DNA of 33,220 nt from Rhodanobacteraceae bacterium (lineage in GTDB: Bacteria; Pseudomonadota; Gammaproteobacteria; Xanthomonadales; Rhodanobacteraceae), in NCBI GenBank assembly GCA_021325475.1, contig JAJPHA010000092.1, forward strand, positions 1 to 33,220. Direction: 5' to 3'. The position numbers and the translations under genes were made by a program. Positions within the stretch are counted from its first letter, which is position 1; each line of letters starts with the position of its first letter. The notes below the pieces were generated by a model that worked only from the letters and a program-made list of their open reading frames with translations, made no database searches and was not told the origin of the DNA. Of this stretch, positions 8,083 to 19,365 are shown piece by piece.

Positions 8083-9507
8083 TCAGCCGAGACGGCTGCG
8101 CTCGTTGGACGAGGGAATGTGCAACGCTTCGCGATACTTCGCCACGGTGCGTCTTGCAACTTCGATGCCGCGGCGGTTGAGTTCGAGCGCGAGCGCCTGA
8201 TCCGACAGCGGCTTGCGCGGCGTTTCCTCCTCGATCAGCTTGCGGATCATGGCCTGGATCGCGGTGGCGGAGGCGGCGCCGCCGTCCACCGTCGCCACGC
8301 CGGAGGAGAAGAAATACTTGAACTCGAAGGTGCCGCGCGGCGTGTGCAGGTACTTGCGCGTGGTCACGCGCGACACGGTCGATTCGTGCATGCCGATTTC
8401 CTCGGCGATGTCGCGCAGCACCAGCGGCCGCATCGCCTCGGGGCCGAACTCGAGGAACGCGCTCTGCGCGCGCACGATCGCGGTGGCCACCTTGAGCAGG
8501 GTCTCGGCGCGGGTTTGCAGGCTCTTGATCAGCCAGCGTGCCTCCTGCATCTGGCCGCGCAGGTAGCTGGCGTCGTCGCGCCGCGCGCGCGCGATCAACG
8601 AGCTGTAATGCTGGTTGATCGCGAGCTTGGGCTGGCAGCTCGGACTGAGCGCCACCAGCCAGCGACCGTTGTGCTTGTAGGCGTAGGCATCCGGCGCGAT
8701 GAATTCGGCCTTGGCCGGATTGATCTGCGCGCCCGGTTTCGGGTCGAGCGAGCGGATCAGGGCGATGGCGGCATCGAGGTCCTCCGCGCTGGTGTGCAGT
8801 TGCTTGCACAGCCGGGCGCGATCGTTGCGCGCGAGCGCCTCCAGATGCTCGCTCGCCAGGCTGCGCGCGGTGGCGAGTCCGGGCGTGGCCGGATCGAACG
8901 CGTCGAGCTGCACGCGCAGGCATTCGGCCAGATTGCGGCTGGCGATGCCGATCGGATCGAAGTGCTGGATGCGGTGCCGCATCGCCTCGATCTCGTCGCG
9001 GTCGACGTGGTGGCCGACGCCGGCGAGGATCTGCTGCAGCACCTCGTCGCTTTCGTGCAGGTAGCCGTCGTCGTCGATCGCCTCGATCAGGGTCGCGCCG
9101 ATGGCGCGGTCGCGCGGCGACAGCGGCGTGAGATTCAACTGCCACAGCAGGTGATCGCGCAGGTCCTCCGGCTCCTGGTCCTGCGGCTCCAGCCCGTCGG
9201 CGTCGTCCGGCGCCGGGCTGCCGTAGTCGAAGCGGTCGAGGCCGAGGTCCATCGGCTCGGCGAATTCCATTTCCTCGGCCGGTGTGGCCGGTTCGGTGGC
9301 GCCGTTCTCGGCGGTTTCGGCGGCCTCGCCGGAGGCGTCCTCCAGTGCGTCCGGTTCGACCAGTTCGAGCAGCGGATTGGATTCGAGCGCCTCGCGCAGC
9401 TCCATCTCCAGCTCCACGCTCGACAATTGCAACAGACGGATGGCCTGCTGCAGTTGCGGCGTCAGCGCCAACTGCTGATTGAGGCGGAGATTCAGTGCGG
9501 GTTTCAC
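8083..9507 (-). CDS. rpoN: RNA polymerase sigma-54 factor
   Basis: This 474-residue protein is close to E. coli RpoN (477). The Gln/Leu-rich activator-interacting region I is at residues 9-47 (QQLALTPQLQQAIRLLQL), an acidic region II spans about 55-115, and the DNA-binding RpoN box ARRTVAKYRE is at 451-460. It directs transcription from -24/-12 promoters with enhancer-binding ATPases. The start is GTG at 9507. It is separated from lptB by 126 bp. A TTGACG element on the minus strand (complement of 9588-9593) may mark an rpoN promoter, but its -10 is poor, so read-through from lptB is also possible. Confidence 0.97.
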   Translation of the reverse strand: MKPALNLRLNQQLALTPQLQQAIRLLQLSSVELEMELREALESNPLLELVEPDALEDASGEAAETAENGATEPATPAEEMEFAEPMDLGLDRFDYGSPAPDDADGLEPQDQEPEDLRDHLLWQLNLTPLSPRDRAIGATLIEAIDDDGYLHESDEVLQQILAGVGHHVDRDEIEAMRHRIQHFDPIGIASRNLAECLRVQLDAFDPATPGLATARSLASEHLEALARNDRARLCKQLHTSAEDLDAAIALIRSLDPKPGAQINPAKAEFIAPDAYAYKHNGRWLVALSPSCQPKLAINQHYSSLIARARRDDASYLRGQMQEARWLIKSLQTRAETLLKVATAIVRAQSAFLEFGPEAMRPLVLRDIAEEIGMHESTVSRVTTRKYLHTPRGTFEFKYFFSSGVATVDGGAASATAIQAMIRKLIEEETPRKPLSDQALALELNRRGIEVARRTVAKYREALHIPSSNERSRLG

Positions 9508-9633
9508 GGCGAAGTCCTGGACCGGACGGCACGGCGGTCGCCCGGAGACTGGAGGATAGCGCCGTGGCGGGGCTGTGCGTCAATCGGCAAAAACGCGCTA
9601 TACTGCCCCGGTTGCTGCGGCCAGCGCGACGCG

Positions 9634-10352
<719 letters not shown>

Positions 10353-10353
<1 letters not shown>

Positions 10354-11006
10354 CAGTGCGCGCCTGCGCCGTCCGCGGGCTTGCCCGGTTTCGGCCTGGC
10401 CGGACCGGTCGGATAGCCGCAGTTCTCGCCGCGCGGCGGCGCAGCGGGCGCCGCCGCTTTCGGCTCCACCACCAGGTGCACGCGGCTGGCGGGCGAGTCG
10501 TCGCCGCTCTCCAGCTCGCCGGTGTTGGTGTTGTAGATCATGTGTTCGCCGCGGAACTCGCCCTTGCCCTGCTGCGTCACCACGACCTGTCCGGTGAGCA
10601 CGGCGATGCCGGTGTCGTTGCGGTAGTCGATGGTCTCGGCGTCGGCGCTCATCCGCGCGCAATCGCCGTCGTGCAACTGTTCCATGTGCGCGGGGCGGCC
10701 GGTCAACACCACGCGCGTCAGGCTGCCGGCATTGCCGTTGGCGTCGACCACGTGGCTCGGGTTCTGGTAGATCACGGCGTGATCGCCGTGCGCCTTCATC
10801 GAACCCTGGGTCATGACGACGTTGCCGTCGAGATGGGTGACGTTGGGCTCGTTCGGATTGCCGCCCGGGCTCTGCGTCGAGCGCTGGTGGTTGGCGTCGA
10901 TGAACAACTGCTGGCTGCGATCGCTGCTGAGCGCGTGCGCGGCCGCGCCGGCGGCGCAGCCGGCGGCGAGCACGCAGGCGCGGAACTTATTGGCGGGTCG
11001 GGGCAT
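10353..11006 (-). CDS. lptA: LPS transport periplasmic protein LptA
   Basis: This 217-residue periplasmic protein forms the bridge that carries lipopolysaccharide between the membranes. A signal peptide ends near AAAHALSSD, and an OstA/LptA beta-jellyroll follows ([47 protein letters not shown]). The last 40 or so residues form a Pro/Ala-rich tail that E. coli LptA (185 residues) lacks. ATG 11006 lies inside the end of lptC (20-bp overlap), and the stop overlaps the lptB start. Confidence 0.94.
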
Positions 11007-11609
11007 GGTTCTGCGGTTGCACGATCCAGTGGACGTCGGAGAGGAACTCGAGGTTCTTCAGGCCGGCGAGCTCGGCTTTCATGCCGACGCCGTGGGCGAC
11101 GTGGTTCGGATCGATCACCGTCGCCAGCGCCTCGGTTTCCATGCGCTTCTGCTTCGGCCGCGGCGTCGTCGCGGTCTTGTCCTTCGCGCTCGTCGTCACG
11201 GTCAGGTCCGAGGTCAACACCTCGACCGCATCGGCCTTCGGCGTCGGCAGCCGGTGCATCCGCACCGCGCCTTCCAGGCGCATCACCGTGCCGTCCTTGT
11301 TGATCCAGGCCGAATCCGAGGTGCCCTGCCAGACGTTGCCGGCGCTGTCGATGATCTCGTACTGCGGCGTGGTCACGTAGATCGAGCCGTCCTCTTCCTT
11401 GCGCACCAGCCACGGCGCGACGATGGTGAAGGAGTGCTGGCCGTCGGCGTCGAGCGCATCGACGCTGAAGTTGGTCAGAGTATAGTCCGATCGCGGCGGG
11501 CCGACGAACGCGGCGCTGCGCTCGCGGCCGGCATACAGCCACACCAGCAACTGGCTCGCCAGCGCGAGCGCGGCGAGAACGAAGATCGTGAGGACGAGTC
11601 GGCGTTCCA

Positions 11610-11610
<1 letters not shown>
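10987..11610 (-). CDS. lptC: LPS export system protein LptC
   Basis: This 207-residue bitopic protein links the LptB2FG extractor to LptA. One N-terminal membrane helix (about residues 5-24, RRLVLTIFVLAALALASQLL) is followed by a periplasmic jellyroll with the pattern DYTLTNFSVDALDADGQHSF, typical of the family. It is slightly longer than E. coli LptC (191) because of an inserted Lys/Thr-rich stretch (TSAKDKTATTPRPKQKR). The ATG overlaps the kdsC stop by one base (TGATG), and its 3' end overlaps lptA by 20 bp. Confidence 0.93.
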
Positions 11611-12158
<548 letters not shown>

Positions 12159-12160
12159 GG

Positions 12161-12351
12161 GGTGAGCGGTGAGCGGGAGAGTGTCGGGGTTTGATTACGA
12201 TACTCTGCGCTGGGTTAATCGAGTCTACGGAAATTCGGGTGAGGGCTGAGGGCTGAGGGCCGAGGGTTGAGGGCTGAGGGCCGTGCAGCTCTTTCCGCTC
12301 ACCGCTCACCATTCACCGCTCACCAATTGCGACTCCCCACTTCCCACTCAT
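12161..12351. repeat. Heptamer repeat island B
   Basis: It fills the kdsD-kdsC gap. A short GGTGAGC stretch (12161-12178) is followed by about 58 bp of unique AT-richer sequence (12180-12237). The composite core then runs: (GAGGGCT)n at 12238-12282, linker GTGCAGCTCTTTCC at 12283-12296, four GCTCACC-like units at 12297-12324, AATTGCG, and ACTCCCC-like units at 12332-12351. The core stops 3 bp before the kdsD stop codon. Confidence 0.9.
12278..12337 (+). repeat. 60-bp inverted repeat, arm 1
   Basis: This stretch contains the linker, the GCTCACC array and the AATTGCG spacer of island B. Its reverse complement is identical to 13827-13886 except for one A/G difference (59 of 60 by direct reading). 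The arms enclose kdsD and ibaG (about 1.49 kb). No transposase is present. Confidence 0.9.
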
Positions 12352-12354
12352 CCA

Positions 12355-13380
12355 TCAAACCACCCGCGCGCGCAGCAGATCGTGGATGTTGAGCGCGCCG
12401 ACCACGCGGTTGTCGGCGTCGATCACCAGCAGGGCATGGATCTTGTGCGCCTCCATCAGCCGCGCGGCCTCGATCGCGAGTTTGTCGGCGGCGATCGTCT
12501 TCGGTTTGGCCGTCATCAGCGCCGTGACCGGCGTGGTGCGCAGGTCCACGTTCTTGTTGTCGAGCGCGCGGCGCAGGTCGCCGTCGGTGAACACGCCGAG
12601 CAGGCGCTGCTCGGGATCGACGATCGCGGTCATGCCGAGGCCCTTGCGCGTCATCTCCATCAGCGCCGCCGACAGGCTGGCATCGGCGCCGACGCGCGGG
12701 ATCTGCTCGCCGGTGTGCATGATGTCGCTGATGTGCAGCAGCAGCCGGCGGCCGAGACTGCCGGCCGGATGCGAGCGGGCGAAATCCTCGTCGGTGAAGC
12801 CGCGCGCCTCGAGCAGGGCGATGGCGAGCGCATCGCCCATCACCAGCGCGGCGGTGGTGCTGGCGGTCGGCGCCAGGCCGAGCGGACACGCCTCCGCCGG
12901 CACGCTGACGTCGAGATGGACGTCGCTCATCGCCGCCAGCGAGGATTCCGGGTTGCCGGTCATCGCGATCAGGGCGATGCCCTGGCGCTTGATCACCGGC
13001 AGGATGGTCAGCAGTTCGTCCGTCTCGCCGGAATTCGACAGCGCCAGCACGACGTCCTTCTGCGTGATCATGCCGAGATCGCCGTGGCTGGCCTCGCCCG
13101 GATGGACGAAGAACGCCGGCGTGCCGGTGGAGGCGAGCGTCGCGGCGATCTTGCGCGCGATGTGGCCGGACTTGCCCATGCCGGAAACGACGATGCGGCC
13201 GGGACAGGTGAACATCAGTTGGCAGGCGCGCAGGAAGGCGTCGTTGATGCGACCCTTGAGCACCTCGATCGCCCGCGCCTCGGTGTCGATCACCGTGGCG
13301 GCGCTGCGCTTGAGCGCTTCCGCATCGAGCAGCGGATGGGTCACGGCGGACGCGGCGACGGCGTGGAGTTGGGCATTCAT
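12355..13380 (-). CDS. kdsD: D-arabinose 5-phosphate isomerase KdsD
   Basis: This 341-residue enzyme interconverts ribulose 5-phosphate and arabinose 5-phosphate, the first step to KDO. The SIS sugar-isomerase domain (about residues 45-180) has GMGKSGHIARK, STGTPAFFVHPGEASHGDLGM and SNSGETDEL. Two CBS domains follow (DIMHTGEQIP to HDLLRARVV). The start at ATG 13380 gives family length. An in-frame ATG at 13455 has AGGGA upstream but lies within a few bases of where transcription from the TACAAT element would begin, so I prefer 13380. Unlike the tight kdsC-lptCAB run, kdsD is separated from kdsC by repeat island B. Confidence 0.96.
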   Translation of the reverse strand: MNAQLHAVAASAVTHPLLDAEALKRSAATVIDTEARAIEVLKGRINDAFLRACQLMFTCPGRIVVSGMGKSGHIARKIAATLASTGTPAFFVHPGEASHGDLGMITQKDVVLALSNSGETDELLTILPVIKRQGIALIAMTGNPESSLAAMSDVHLDVSVPAEACPLGLAPTASTTAALVMGDALAIALLEARGFTDEDFARSHPAGSLGRRLLLHISDIMHTGEQIPRVGADASLSAALMEMTRKGLGMTAIVDPEQRLLGVFTDGDLRRALDNKNVDLRTTPVTALMTAKPKTIAADKLAIEAARLMEAHKIHALLVIDADNRVVGALNIHDLLRARVV

Positions 13381-13465
13381 GGGCGACGGATTGAGCGGGG
13401 AAATCGCGGACTCGTCCCGCCAAAGGTATCTGCGGCCGAGGATTTTCAGTACCATGCGCGTCCCT

Positions 13466-13471
13466 ATTGTA
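13466..13471 (-). promoter_or_regulatory. -10-like element upstream of kdsD
   Basis: TACAAT on the minus strand (complement of 13466-13471) lies 85 bp before the kdsD start, in the 195-bp divergent gap to ibaG. No good -35 is found at 16-18 bp, so this is only a candidate. Confidence 0.3.
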
Positions 13472-13575
13472 CCTTGTTGGCCCCCACGGAAGGCGGAGGA
13501 CGGCCAGGACCGATCGAACGTCGCAGGCCGCCCGCCGTCGACCGTGCCCCGGGCCGGCCACAATACCGCCCGCGA

Positions 13576-13810
13576 ATGGACACCGAGACCATCAAGACTC
13601 TGATCGAACGAGGGCTGCCCGGTGCGCGCGCCGAGGTGCGCGGCGCCGACGGCGTCCACTTCGAGGCCACCGTGATCGCCACCGCCTTCGCCGGCAAGCC
13701 GCCGCTGGCCCGGCATCGTCTGGTCTATGCCACGCTGGGCGAACGGATGGGCGGCGAGATCCATGCGCTGTCGCTGAAGACGCTGACGCCGGAGGAAGCG
13801 GGATCGAGAG

Positions 13811-13827
<17 letters not shown>
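13576..13827 (+). CDS. ibaG: BolA-family protein IbaG
   Basis: This protein of 83 residues belongs to the BolA/IbaG family, small proteins that bind [2Fe-2S] clusters together with CGFS glutaredoxins such as GrxD. The KH-like core runs from residue 3 to about 75, including the HFEATVIATAF strand and the RHRLVYATLGERMGGEIHAL helix region with a conserved histidine. It lies directly before murA, as in E. coli. The last codons (GSRAGSGE) and the TAG stop are made by a GGGAGTG heptamer array, so the original C-terminus has probably been overwritten. No ribosome-binding site stands out at ATG 13576. Confidence 0.9.
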
Positions 13828-15218
<1,391 letters not shown>

Positions 15219-15221
<3 letters not shown>

Positions 15222-15322
15222 GGGCTGAGGGCTGAGAGCCGAGGGCTGAGGGCTGAGGGCTGAGGGCTGAGAAGCGCGGCTCTTTCCACTCCCCACTTCC
15301 TACTTCCCACTCCCCGCTCACA
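15219..15322. repeat. Heptamer repeat island D
   Basis: It begins at the murA stop codon. Seven or so GAGGGCT units with small variations (15219-15271) lead to a linker GAAGCGCGGCTCTTTCC (15271-15287), then ACTCCCC/ACTTCCC units (15288-15315) and a GCTCAC remnant. It occupies most of the gap between convergent murA and the DUF3108 gene. The murA transcript would carry the G-rich strand. Confidence 0.9.
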
Positions 15323-15336
15323 CGCGGGGGCCGAAG

Positions 15337-16026
15337 TCAGCGCCGACGCAACTCCAGCACGATCGTCGAGCCGTCGCCCTGGGTCTGCTCCAGGCGCAGC
15401 GGCAGCAGCCCGACCTCCGGCGCATACCACGAACGCGCCTTGCCGGCCGCGTCGGTGCGTTCCACACGCCGGGTGCGGAACGTGCCGGCGGGCACACTCA
15501 CGCTTTCCTCGGCCTGCACCTCGAAACGCTGCTGCTCGAGGTGATCCTTCTGCGCCACCGCGAGCGTCGCCGTGCGCGCGCCGGCCGCCAGCGCGGTACC
15601 GAGCGCGAGCGCCACGGTGTTGCGATCGATGGTGCCGGGTGTGATCGCATAGCGGAAGTCCTTGCCGTTGTCGCGCACGTGCGCTTCGCCCGCGCGCCAG
15701 TCGAAATCGATGGTGCGCCGTTTGTGCTTGATCGCGGCGTCCTGCCGATAGTCGTAGTGCAACCCCTCGGCGGCGCCATGATCCCAGCGGAACGTCGATT
15801 GCTCGTGCACGTCGAGCCCGACCAGCTTGGCCATGCCGGCGCTGCCGCGGGTCACGCTTTCGAGCGTCCACACGCCGTCGCCCGCCGGCGCCAGCGAATA
15901 CGTCGCCTCGCCGATCACCTGGCCGTCGCGCGTCACCGCGTACACGGCCTGCTGCGGTTTCAGGTCCGCGGCGACCGGCGTCGCAGCGTGCGCGGTGGCG
16001 AGCAGAACGAGCGCGAAATGGAACAT
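15337..16026 (-). CDS. DUF3108-domain protein, exported
   Basis: The protein has 229 residues with an N-terminal signal peptide (MFHFALVLLATAHAATPVAA). The body is predicted beta-rich, with features of the DUF3108 family: YAVTRDGQVIGEATYSLAP at the start, DFDWRAGEAHVRDNG in the middle, VPAGTFRTRRVERTD and WYAPEVGLLPLRLEQ near the end. The family lies in the periplasm and its function is unknown. It lies 58 bp downstream of purN on the same strand; I recall this pairing from other gammaproteobacteria. A link to purine synthesis is not implied. Confidence 0.85.
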   Translation of the reverse strand: MFHFALVLLATAHAATPVAADLKPQQAVYAVTRDGQVIGEATYSLAPAGDGVWTLESVTRGSAGMAKLVGLDVHEQSTFRWDHGAAEGLHYDYRQDAAIKHKRRTIDFDWRAGEAHVRDNGKDFRYAITPGTIDRNTVALALGTALAAGARTATLAVAQKDHLEQQRFEVQAEESVSVPAGTFRTRRVERTDAAGKARSWYAPEVGLLPLRLEQTQGDGSTIVLELRRR

Positions 16027-16084
16027 GGACAGGGTCGAGCGCGTGCGGGCAATGGGTGCGAGTCTGGCGCGGCGCGCCTGAATC

Positions 16085-16762
16085 TCATCCGACTGCCGCG
16101 CCGGCGCCGTGCAGACGGCCGTCCGCGCCCAGCCGCAACGGCGCCGGCAGGCGACGTCCGTCGAGCTCGATGCCGTCCGCGCCGAGGGCGACGCGACCGC
16201 GCGCGAGCGCGTCCACCGTCGCGACCAACAGCCGGTGTTCCAGCGGCAGCAGGCGCGCGGCGAGCGACTCGGGTGTGTCGCCCGGCACGACCGCCAGATG
16301 TATTTGTGCGATCACCGGGCCGCCGTCGAGCTCGGCGGTGACGAAGTGCACGCTGGCACCGTGTTCGGCATCGCCGGCGGCGAGCACGCGCCGGTGGGTG
16401 TGGAGGCCCGGATACTTCGGCAGCAGCGACGGGTGGATGTTGATGATCCGGCCGCGCCAGGCTTCGACCACGCCGGCGTCGATCACGCGCAGGTACCCGG
16501 CGAGCACGATCAGATCGGGCGCGAACTCCGCCGCGCGCGCGAAGATCGCACGGTCGAAGCTCGCGCGGTCGGGGAAATCGCGCGGCGCGAGCGCGATCGC
16601 GGCGATGCCGGCGTCACGCGCGAGTGTCAGCGCCGGCGCATCGGGTTTGTCGGAGAGCAGGGCGTCGAGCCGGATCGGCAGCGCGCCATCGCGCGCGGCC
16701 TGCGCCAGCGCGGCGAAATTGCTGCCGCGGCCGGAGGCGAACACGATGACGGAGTAGGGCAT
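16085..16762 (-). CDS. purN: Phosphoribosylglycinamide formyltransferase PurN
   Basis: This 225-residue enzyme transfers a formyl group from 10-formyl-THF to GAR in purine synthesis. The nucleotide loop is ASGRGSNF (residues 9-16). The catalytic residues N108, H110 and D146 are in NIHPSLLPKYPG and TAELDGGPV. The C-terminus is about 13 residues longer than in E. coli and rich in Gly and Ala. The ATG is preceded by a heptamer array (CACTCC units of island E) with no ribosome-binding site. The first codons, MPYS from CCCTACTCC, look like the array continuing into the gene, as in kdsC. In many bacteria purM and purN overlap; here 190 bp of repeat island separate them. Confidence 0.96.
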   Translation of the reverse strand: MPYSVIVFASGRGSNFAALAQAARDGALPIRLDALLSDKPDAPALTLARDAGIAAIALAPRDFPDRASFDRAIFARAAEFAPDLIVLAGYLRVIDAGVVEAWRGRIINIHPSLLPKYPGLHTHRRVLAAGDAEHGASVHFVTAELDGGPVIAQIHLAVVPGDTPESLAARLLPLEHRLLVATVDALARGRVALGADGIELDGRRLPAPLRLGADGRLHGAGAAVG

Positions 16763-16763
16763 G

Positions 16764-16957
16764 GGTGGGGTGAGTGGGGAGTGGGGAGTGGGACGAGCTC
16801 ACGGAAATCGGAAATCGGCCGCTCGCTGTCGCTCGCTCAATCGGAAATCGGCGGAGCATTCATGCTGCGACGAGGGCTGAGGGCCGAGGGCTGAGGGCTG
16901 TGCAACGCATTTTCCACTCCCTACTCCCTACTCCCTACTCCCTACTCCCCGCTCACC
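16764..16957. repeat. Heptamer repeat island E
   Basis: It fills the purM-purN gap. GGGGAGT units lie at 16764-16793. An unusual middle part follows with three GGAAATCG units and GCTCGCT duplications (16801-16853). The composite core is (GAGGGCT)n at 16872-16899, linker GTGCAACGCATTTTCC at 16900-16915, then four perfect ACTCCCT units and ACTCCCC to 16950, and GCTCACC (16951-16957), which holds the purM stop codon. Confidence 0.9.
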
Positions 16958-17990
16958 CAATCCGCACCCGCTCCGTGCCGGGCGCGGCCACCACCTCGCC
17001 GATGGTCCAGGCGGCGAGGCCGAGCCGATCGAGCGCGGCGAGCGTGCCGGCCGCGCGTTCGGGCGCGACGATCACGGTGTAGCCGATTCCACAATTGAAC
17101 GTTCTCCACATTTCCCATCGCGGCACGTTGCCCTCGCGCTGCAGCCAGTCGAACACCGCGGGGAGCGGCCAGGCGCGGCTGTCGAGCGCGATGCCGAGCC
17201 CGTCGGGCACGACGCGGATGATGTTCTCGACCAGCCCGCCGCCGGTGATGTGCGCCATGCCGTGCAGCGGCTGCGCCTTGAGCAATTCCAGGATCGGCTT
17301 GACGTAGATCGTGGTCGGCGCGAGCAACGCGTCGGCGAGCGTCACGCCGCCGATGTCGAGATCGAACGGATTGCCGGCGCGCGCGACGATCCTGCGGATC
17401 AGGGAATAGCCGTTCGAGTGCGGGCCGCTGGCGGCGATGCCGACGATGGCGTCGCCGGCGCGCACGCGGCTGCCGTCGATCAGCGCGGCCTTCTCCACCG
17501 CGCCGACGCAGAAGCCGGCGAGGTCGTATTCGCCCGGCGGATACATGTCCGGCATTTCCGCCGTCTCGCCCCCGATCAGCGCGCAGCCGGCGAGTTCGCA
17601 GCCACGCGCGATGCCGCCGATCACCGCGACGGTGGTCTCGACCTCGAGCTTGCCGGTGGCGAAGTAGTCGAGGAAGAACAGCGGTTCGGCGCCTTGCACC
17701 AGCACGTCGTTGACGCACATGGCGACGAGGTCGATGCCGATCGTGTCGTGCCGGCCGAGCGTCTGCGCGAGTTTCAGCTTGGTGCCGACGCCGTCGGTGC
17801 CGGAGACCAGCACCGGATCGCGATACCTTCCGGCGAGCTCGAACAGCGCGCCGAAGCCGCCGAGTCCGGCCAGCACCTCCTTGCGGAAGGTGCGCGCGAC
17901 CAGCGGCTTGATGCGCTCGACCACTTCCTCGCCGGCGTCGATGTCCACGCCGGCGGCGCGGTAGGTGAGGGCTTCCTTCGGCGAGGACAT
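16953..17990 (-). CDS. purM: Phosphoribosylformylglycinamidine cyclo-ligase PurM
   Basis: This 345-residue enzyme (same length as E. coli PurM) closes the imidazole ring of AIR using ATP. Typical blocks are [65 protein letters not shown] and [11 protein letters not shown]. The start ATG 17990 gives [17 protein letters not shown], matching the family N-terminus; open frame continues upstream but is not conserved in type. The TGA stop lies in a GCTCACC unit of island E. It is divergent from the DUF2066 gene. Confidence 0.97.
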   Translation of the reverse strand: MSSPKEALTYRAAGVDIDAGEEVVERIKPLVARTFRKEVLAGLGGFGALFELAGRYRDPVLVSGTDGVGTKLKLAQTLGRHDTIGIDLVAMCVNDVLVQGAEPLFFLDYFATGKLEVETTVAVIGGIARGCELAGCALIGGETAEMPDMYPPGEYDLAGFCVGAVEKAALIDGSRVRAGDAIVGIAASGPHSNGYSLIRRIVARAGNPFDLDIGGVTLADALLAPTTIYVKPILELLKAQPLHGMAHITGGGLVENIIRVVPDGLGIALDSRAWPLPAVFDWLQREGNVPRWEMWRTFNCGIGYTVIVAPERAAGTLAALDRLGLAAWTIGEVVAAPGTERVRIG

Positions 17991-18088
17991 ACGCGTGCGA
18001 CGGTTGCGGCGGCGAGGTGCGCATGATAGACGTTCGCGCCGCGATTGGGCAGACTGGTGCCCCGCATCGGCCATCCCGCATCTCCGCC

Positions 18089-18751
18089 GTGACACACCCG
18101 GTCATCCTGTCGCGCTGTCTGGCTTGTCTGATCGCGCTGTGGTCGTGCGCGCTGCCGGCGGCCGGTCTGTACAGCGGCGAGGTGCCGGTCGCCTCACAGG
18201 CCGACGCCGAGCGCGCCGAGGCGCTGAAGAGCGCGCTGGCGCAGGTGGTGATCCGCCTGACCGGGGACAGCGCGATCCTGGCGCGGCCGGACGTGGCCCG
18301 CGCGGTCGCCGGCGCCGAACGCTACGTGCAGCAGTATCAGTACCAGCAGGACGTGGTCAGCGACGGCGGCGCGCCGCAGCTGCGGTTGCGACTGGTCGCG
18401 CAATTCGACCGCGACGCGGTGGATCAGATGCTGCGCGATCTCGGCCTCGCCGCGGCCCGCGGCGACAGCGAGGCGGCGCCGGTCGAGACCCGGCCGGCGA
18501 GCTACCACGTGTGGGTGAGCGGCCTGCGCTCGGCCGAGGACTACGCGCGCGTGGTCGGCACCCTCGCCCGCAACGAACTCGTGCGCGGCGTGCGCGCCGA
18601 GCAGGCGCGCGGCGACGGCGTGGGGCTGCGGCTGGACTTGATCGGCCCGCTGTCGCGCCTGTTGACTTCGTTGAGCGGCGGGCCGTTGCGCGTGACCAAC
18701 GCCAAACCGCCGGTGGATGGCGTCGACGCGCTGCTCGATCTTGCGCCGTGA
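18089..18751 (+). CDS. DUF2066-domain protein, exported
   Basis: The protein has 220 residues if translation starts at GTG 18089, which places a Sec signal peptide ([21 protein letters not shown]) at the N-terminus. In-frame ATGs at 18017 and 18023 would add a polar leader before it. No start has a clear ribosome-binding site. The mature part fits DUF2066: [53 protein letters not shown]. Function unknown; probably periplasmic. Its stop overlaps a possible GTG start of the next gene (GTGA at 18748-18751). The order purN-purM // DUF2066 - membrane protein - hda is one I recall from other gammaproteobacteria. Confidence 0.8.
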   Translation: MTHPVILSRCLACLIALWSCALPAAGLYSGEVPVASQADAERAEALKSALAQVVIRLTGDSAILARPDVARAVAGAERYVQQYQYQQDVVSDGGAPQLRLRLVAQFDRDAVDQMLRDLGLAAARGDSEAAPVETRPASYHVWVSGLRSAEDYARVVGTLARNELVRGVRAEQARGDGVGLRLDLIGPLSRLLTSLSGGPLRVTNAKPPVDGVDALLDLAP

Positions 18752-18765
18752 GCGACGGATCCGCC

Positions 18766-19365
18766 ATGTCGCCGCCCCGCCCGCCGCCCGCCGCCACGCA
18801 GTCGCCCTGGCGGCATCTGCCGAACGCGCTCACCGTGCTGCGCATGCTGCTGGTCGCGCCGCTGACCTGGCTGATCCTCGCCGGGCGCTACGATGCCGCC
18901 CTGCTGATCGCCGCGGTGGCCGGTCTCAGCGACGCGCTCGACGGCTGGCTGGCCAAGCGTTTCGGCTGGCAGAGCTGGCTCGGCGGCGTGCTCGATCCGA
19001 TCGCGGACAAGCTCATGCTGATCGGCTGTTTCGTCGCGCTCGGCCTGATCGGCGCGCATCCGGCCTGGCTCACCGCGCTCGTCGTCGGCCGCGACTTGGT
19101 GATCGTCGCCGGCGCGGCGGCGTATCACGTGCTGATCGGCCGCATCACCGCGCAGCCGACCCTGCTGTCGAAGTTCACCACCTGCGTGCAGATCGGCTAC
19201 GTGCTCGCGCAGCTCGTGCACCGGACGAGCTGGCTCGAGCTGCCGACGGATCTGCTGCGCGCCGGCATCGGCCTGACCGCCGCGGTCACGGCGGCGAGCG
19301 GCGTGCAGTACGTCGTGGTCTGGTCGGGCAAGGCGCTGCGCGCGCGCGACGAGGCCGGACGATGA
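18766..19365 (+). CDS. CDP-alcohol phosphatidyltransferase family protein
   Basis: This 199-residue inner-membrane enzyme has five to six hydrophobic helices. The CDP-alcohol signature is complete: D56-x2-D59-G60-x2-A63-K64-x8-G73-x3-D77-x3-D81, with Lys in place of the usual Arg at 64. Such enzymes swap the CMP of CDP-diacylglycerol for an alcohol such as glycerol 3-phosphate. It resembles PgsA-like members, but the acceptor cannot be read from the sequence. ATG 18766 is used; GTG 18748, overlapping the DUF2066 stop, is an alternative that adds six residues. The stop overlaps the next start (ATGA). Confidence 0.87.
   Translation: MSPPRPPPAATQSPWRHLPNALTVLRMLLVAPLTWLILAGRYDAALLIAAVAGLSDALDGWLAKRFGWQSWLGGVLDPIADKLMLIGCFVALGLIGAHPAWLTALVVGRDLVIVAGAAAYHVLIGRITAQPTLLSKFTTCVQIGYVLAQLVHRTSWLELPTDLLRAGIGLTAAVTAASGVQYVVVWSGKALRARDEAGR

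Noticed and set aside
12238-12351. CRISPR array
   Set aside because: The units are 7 bp, back to back, without spacers, and no cas genes are present.
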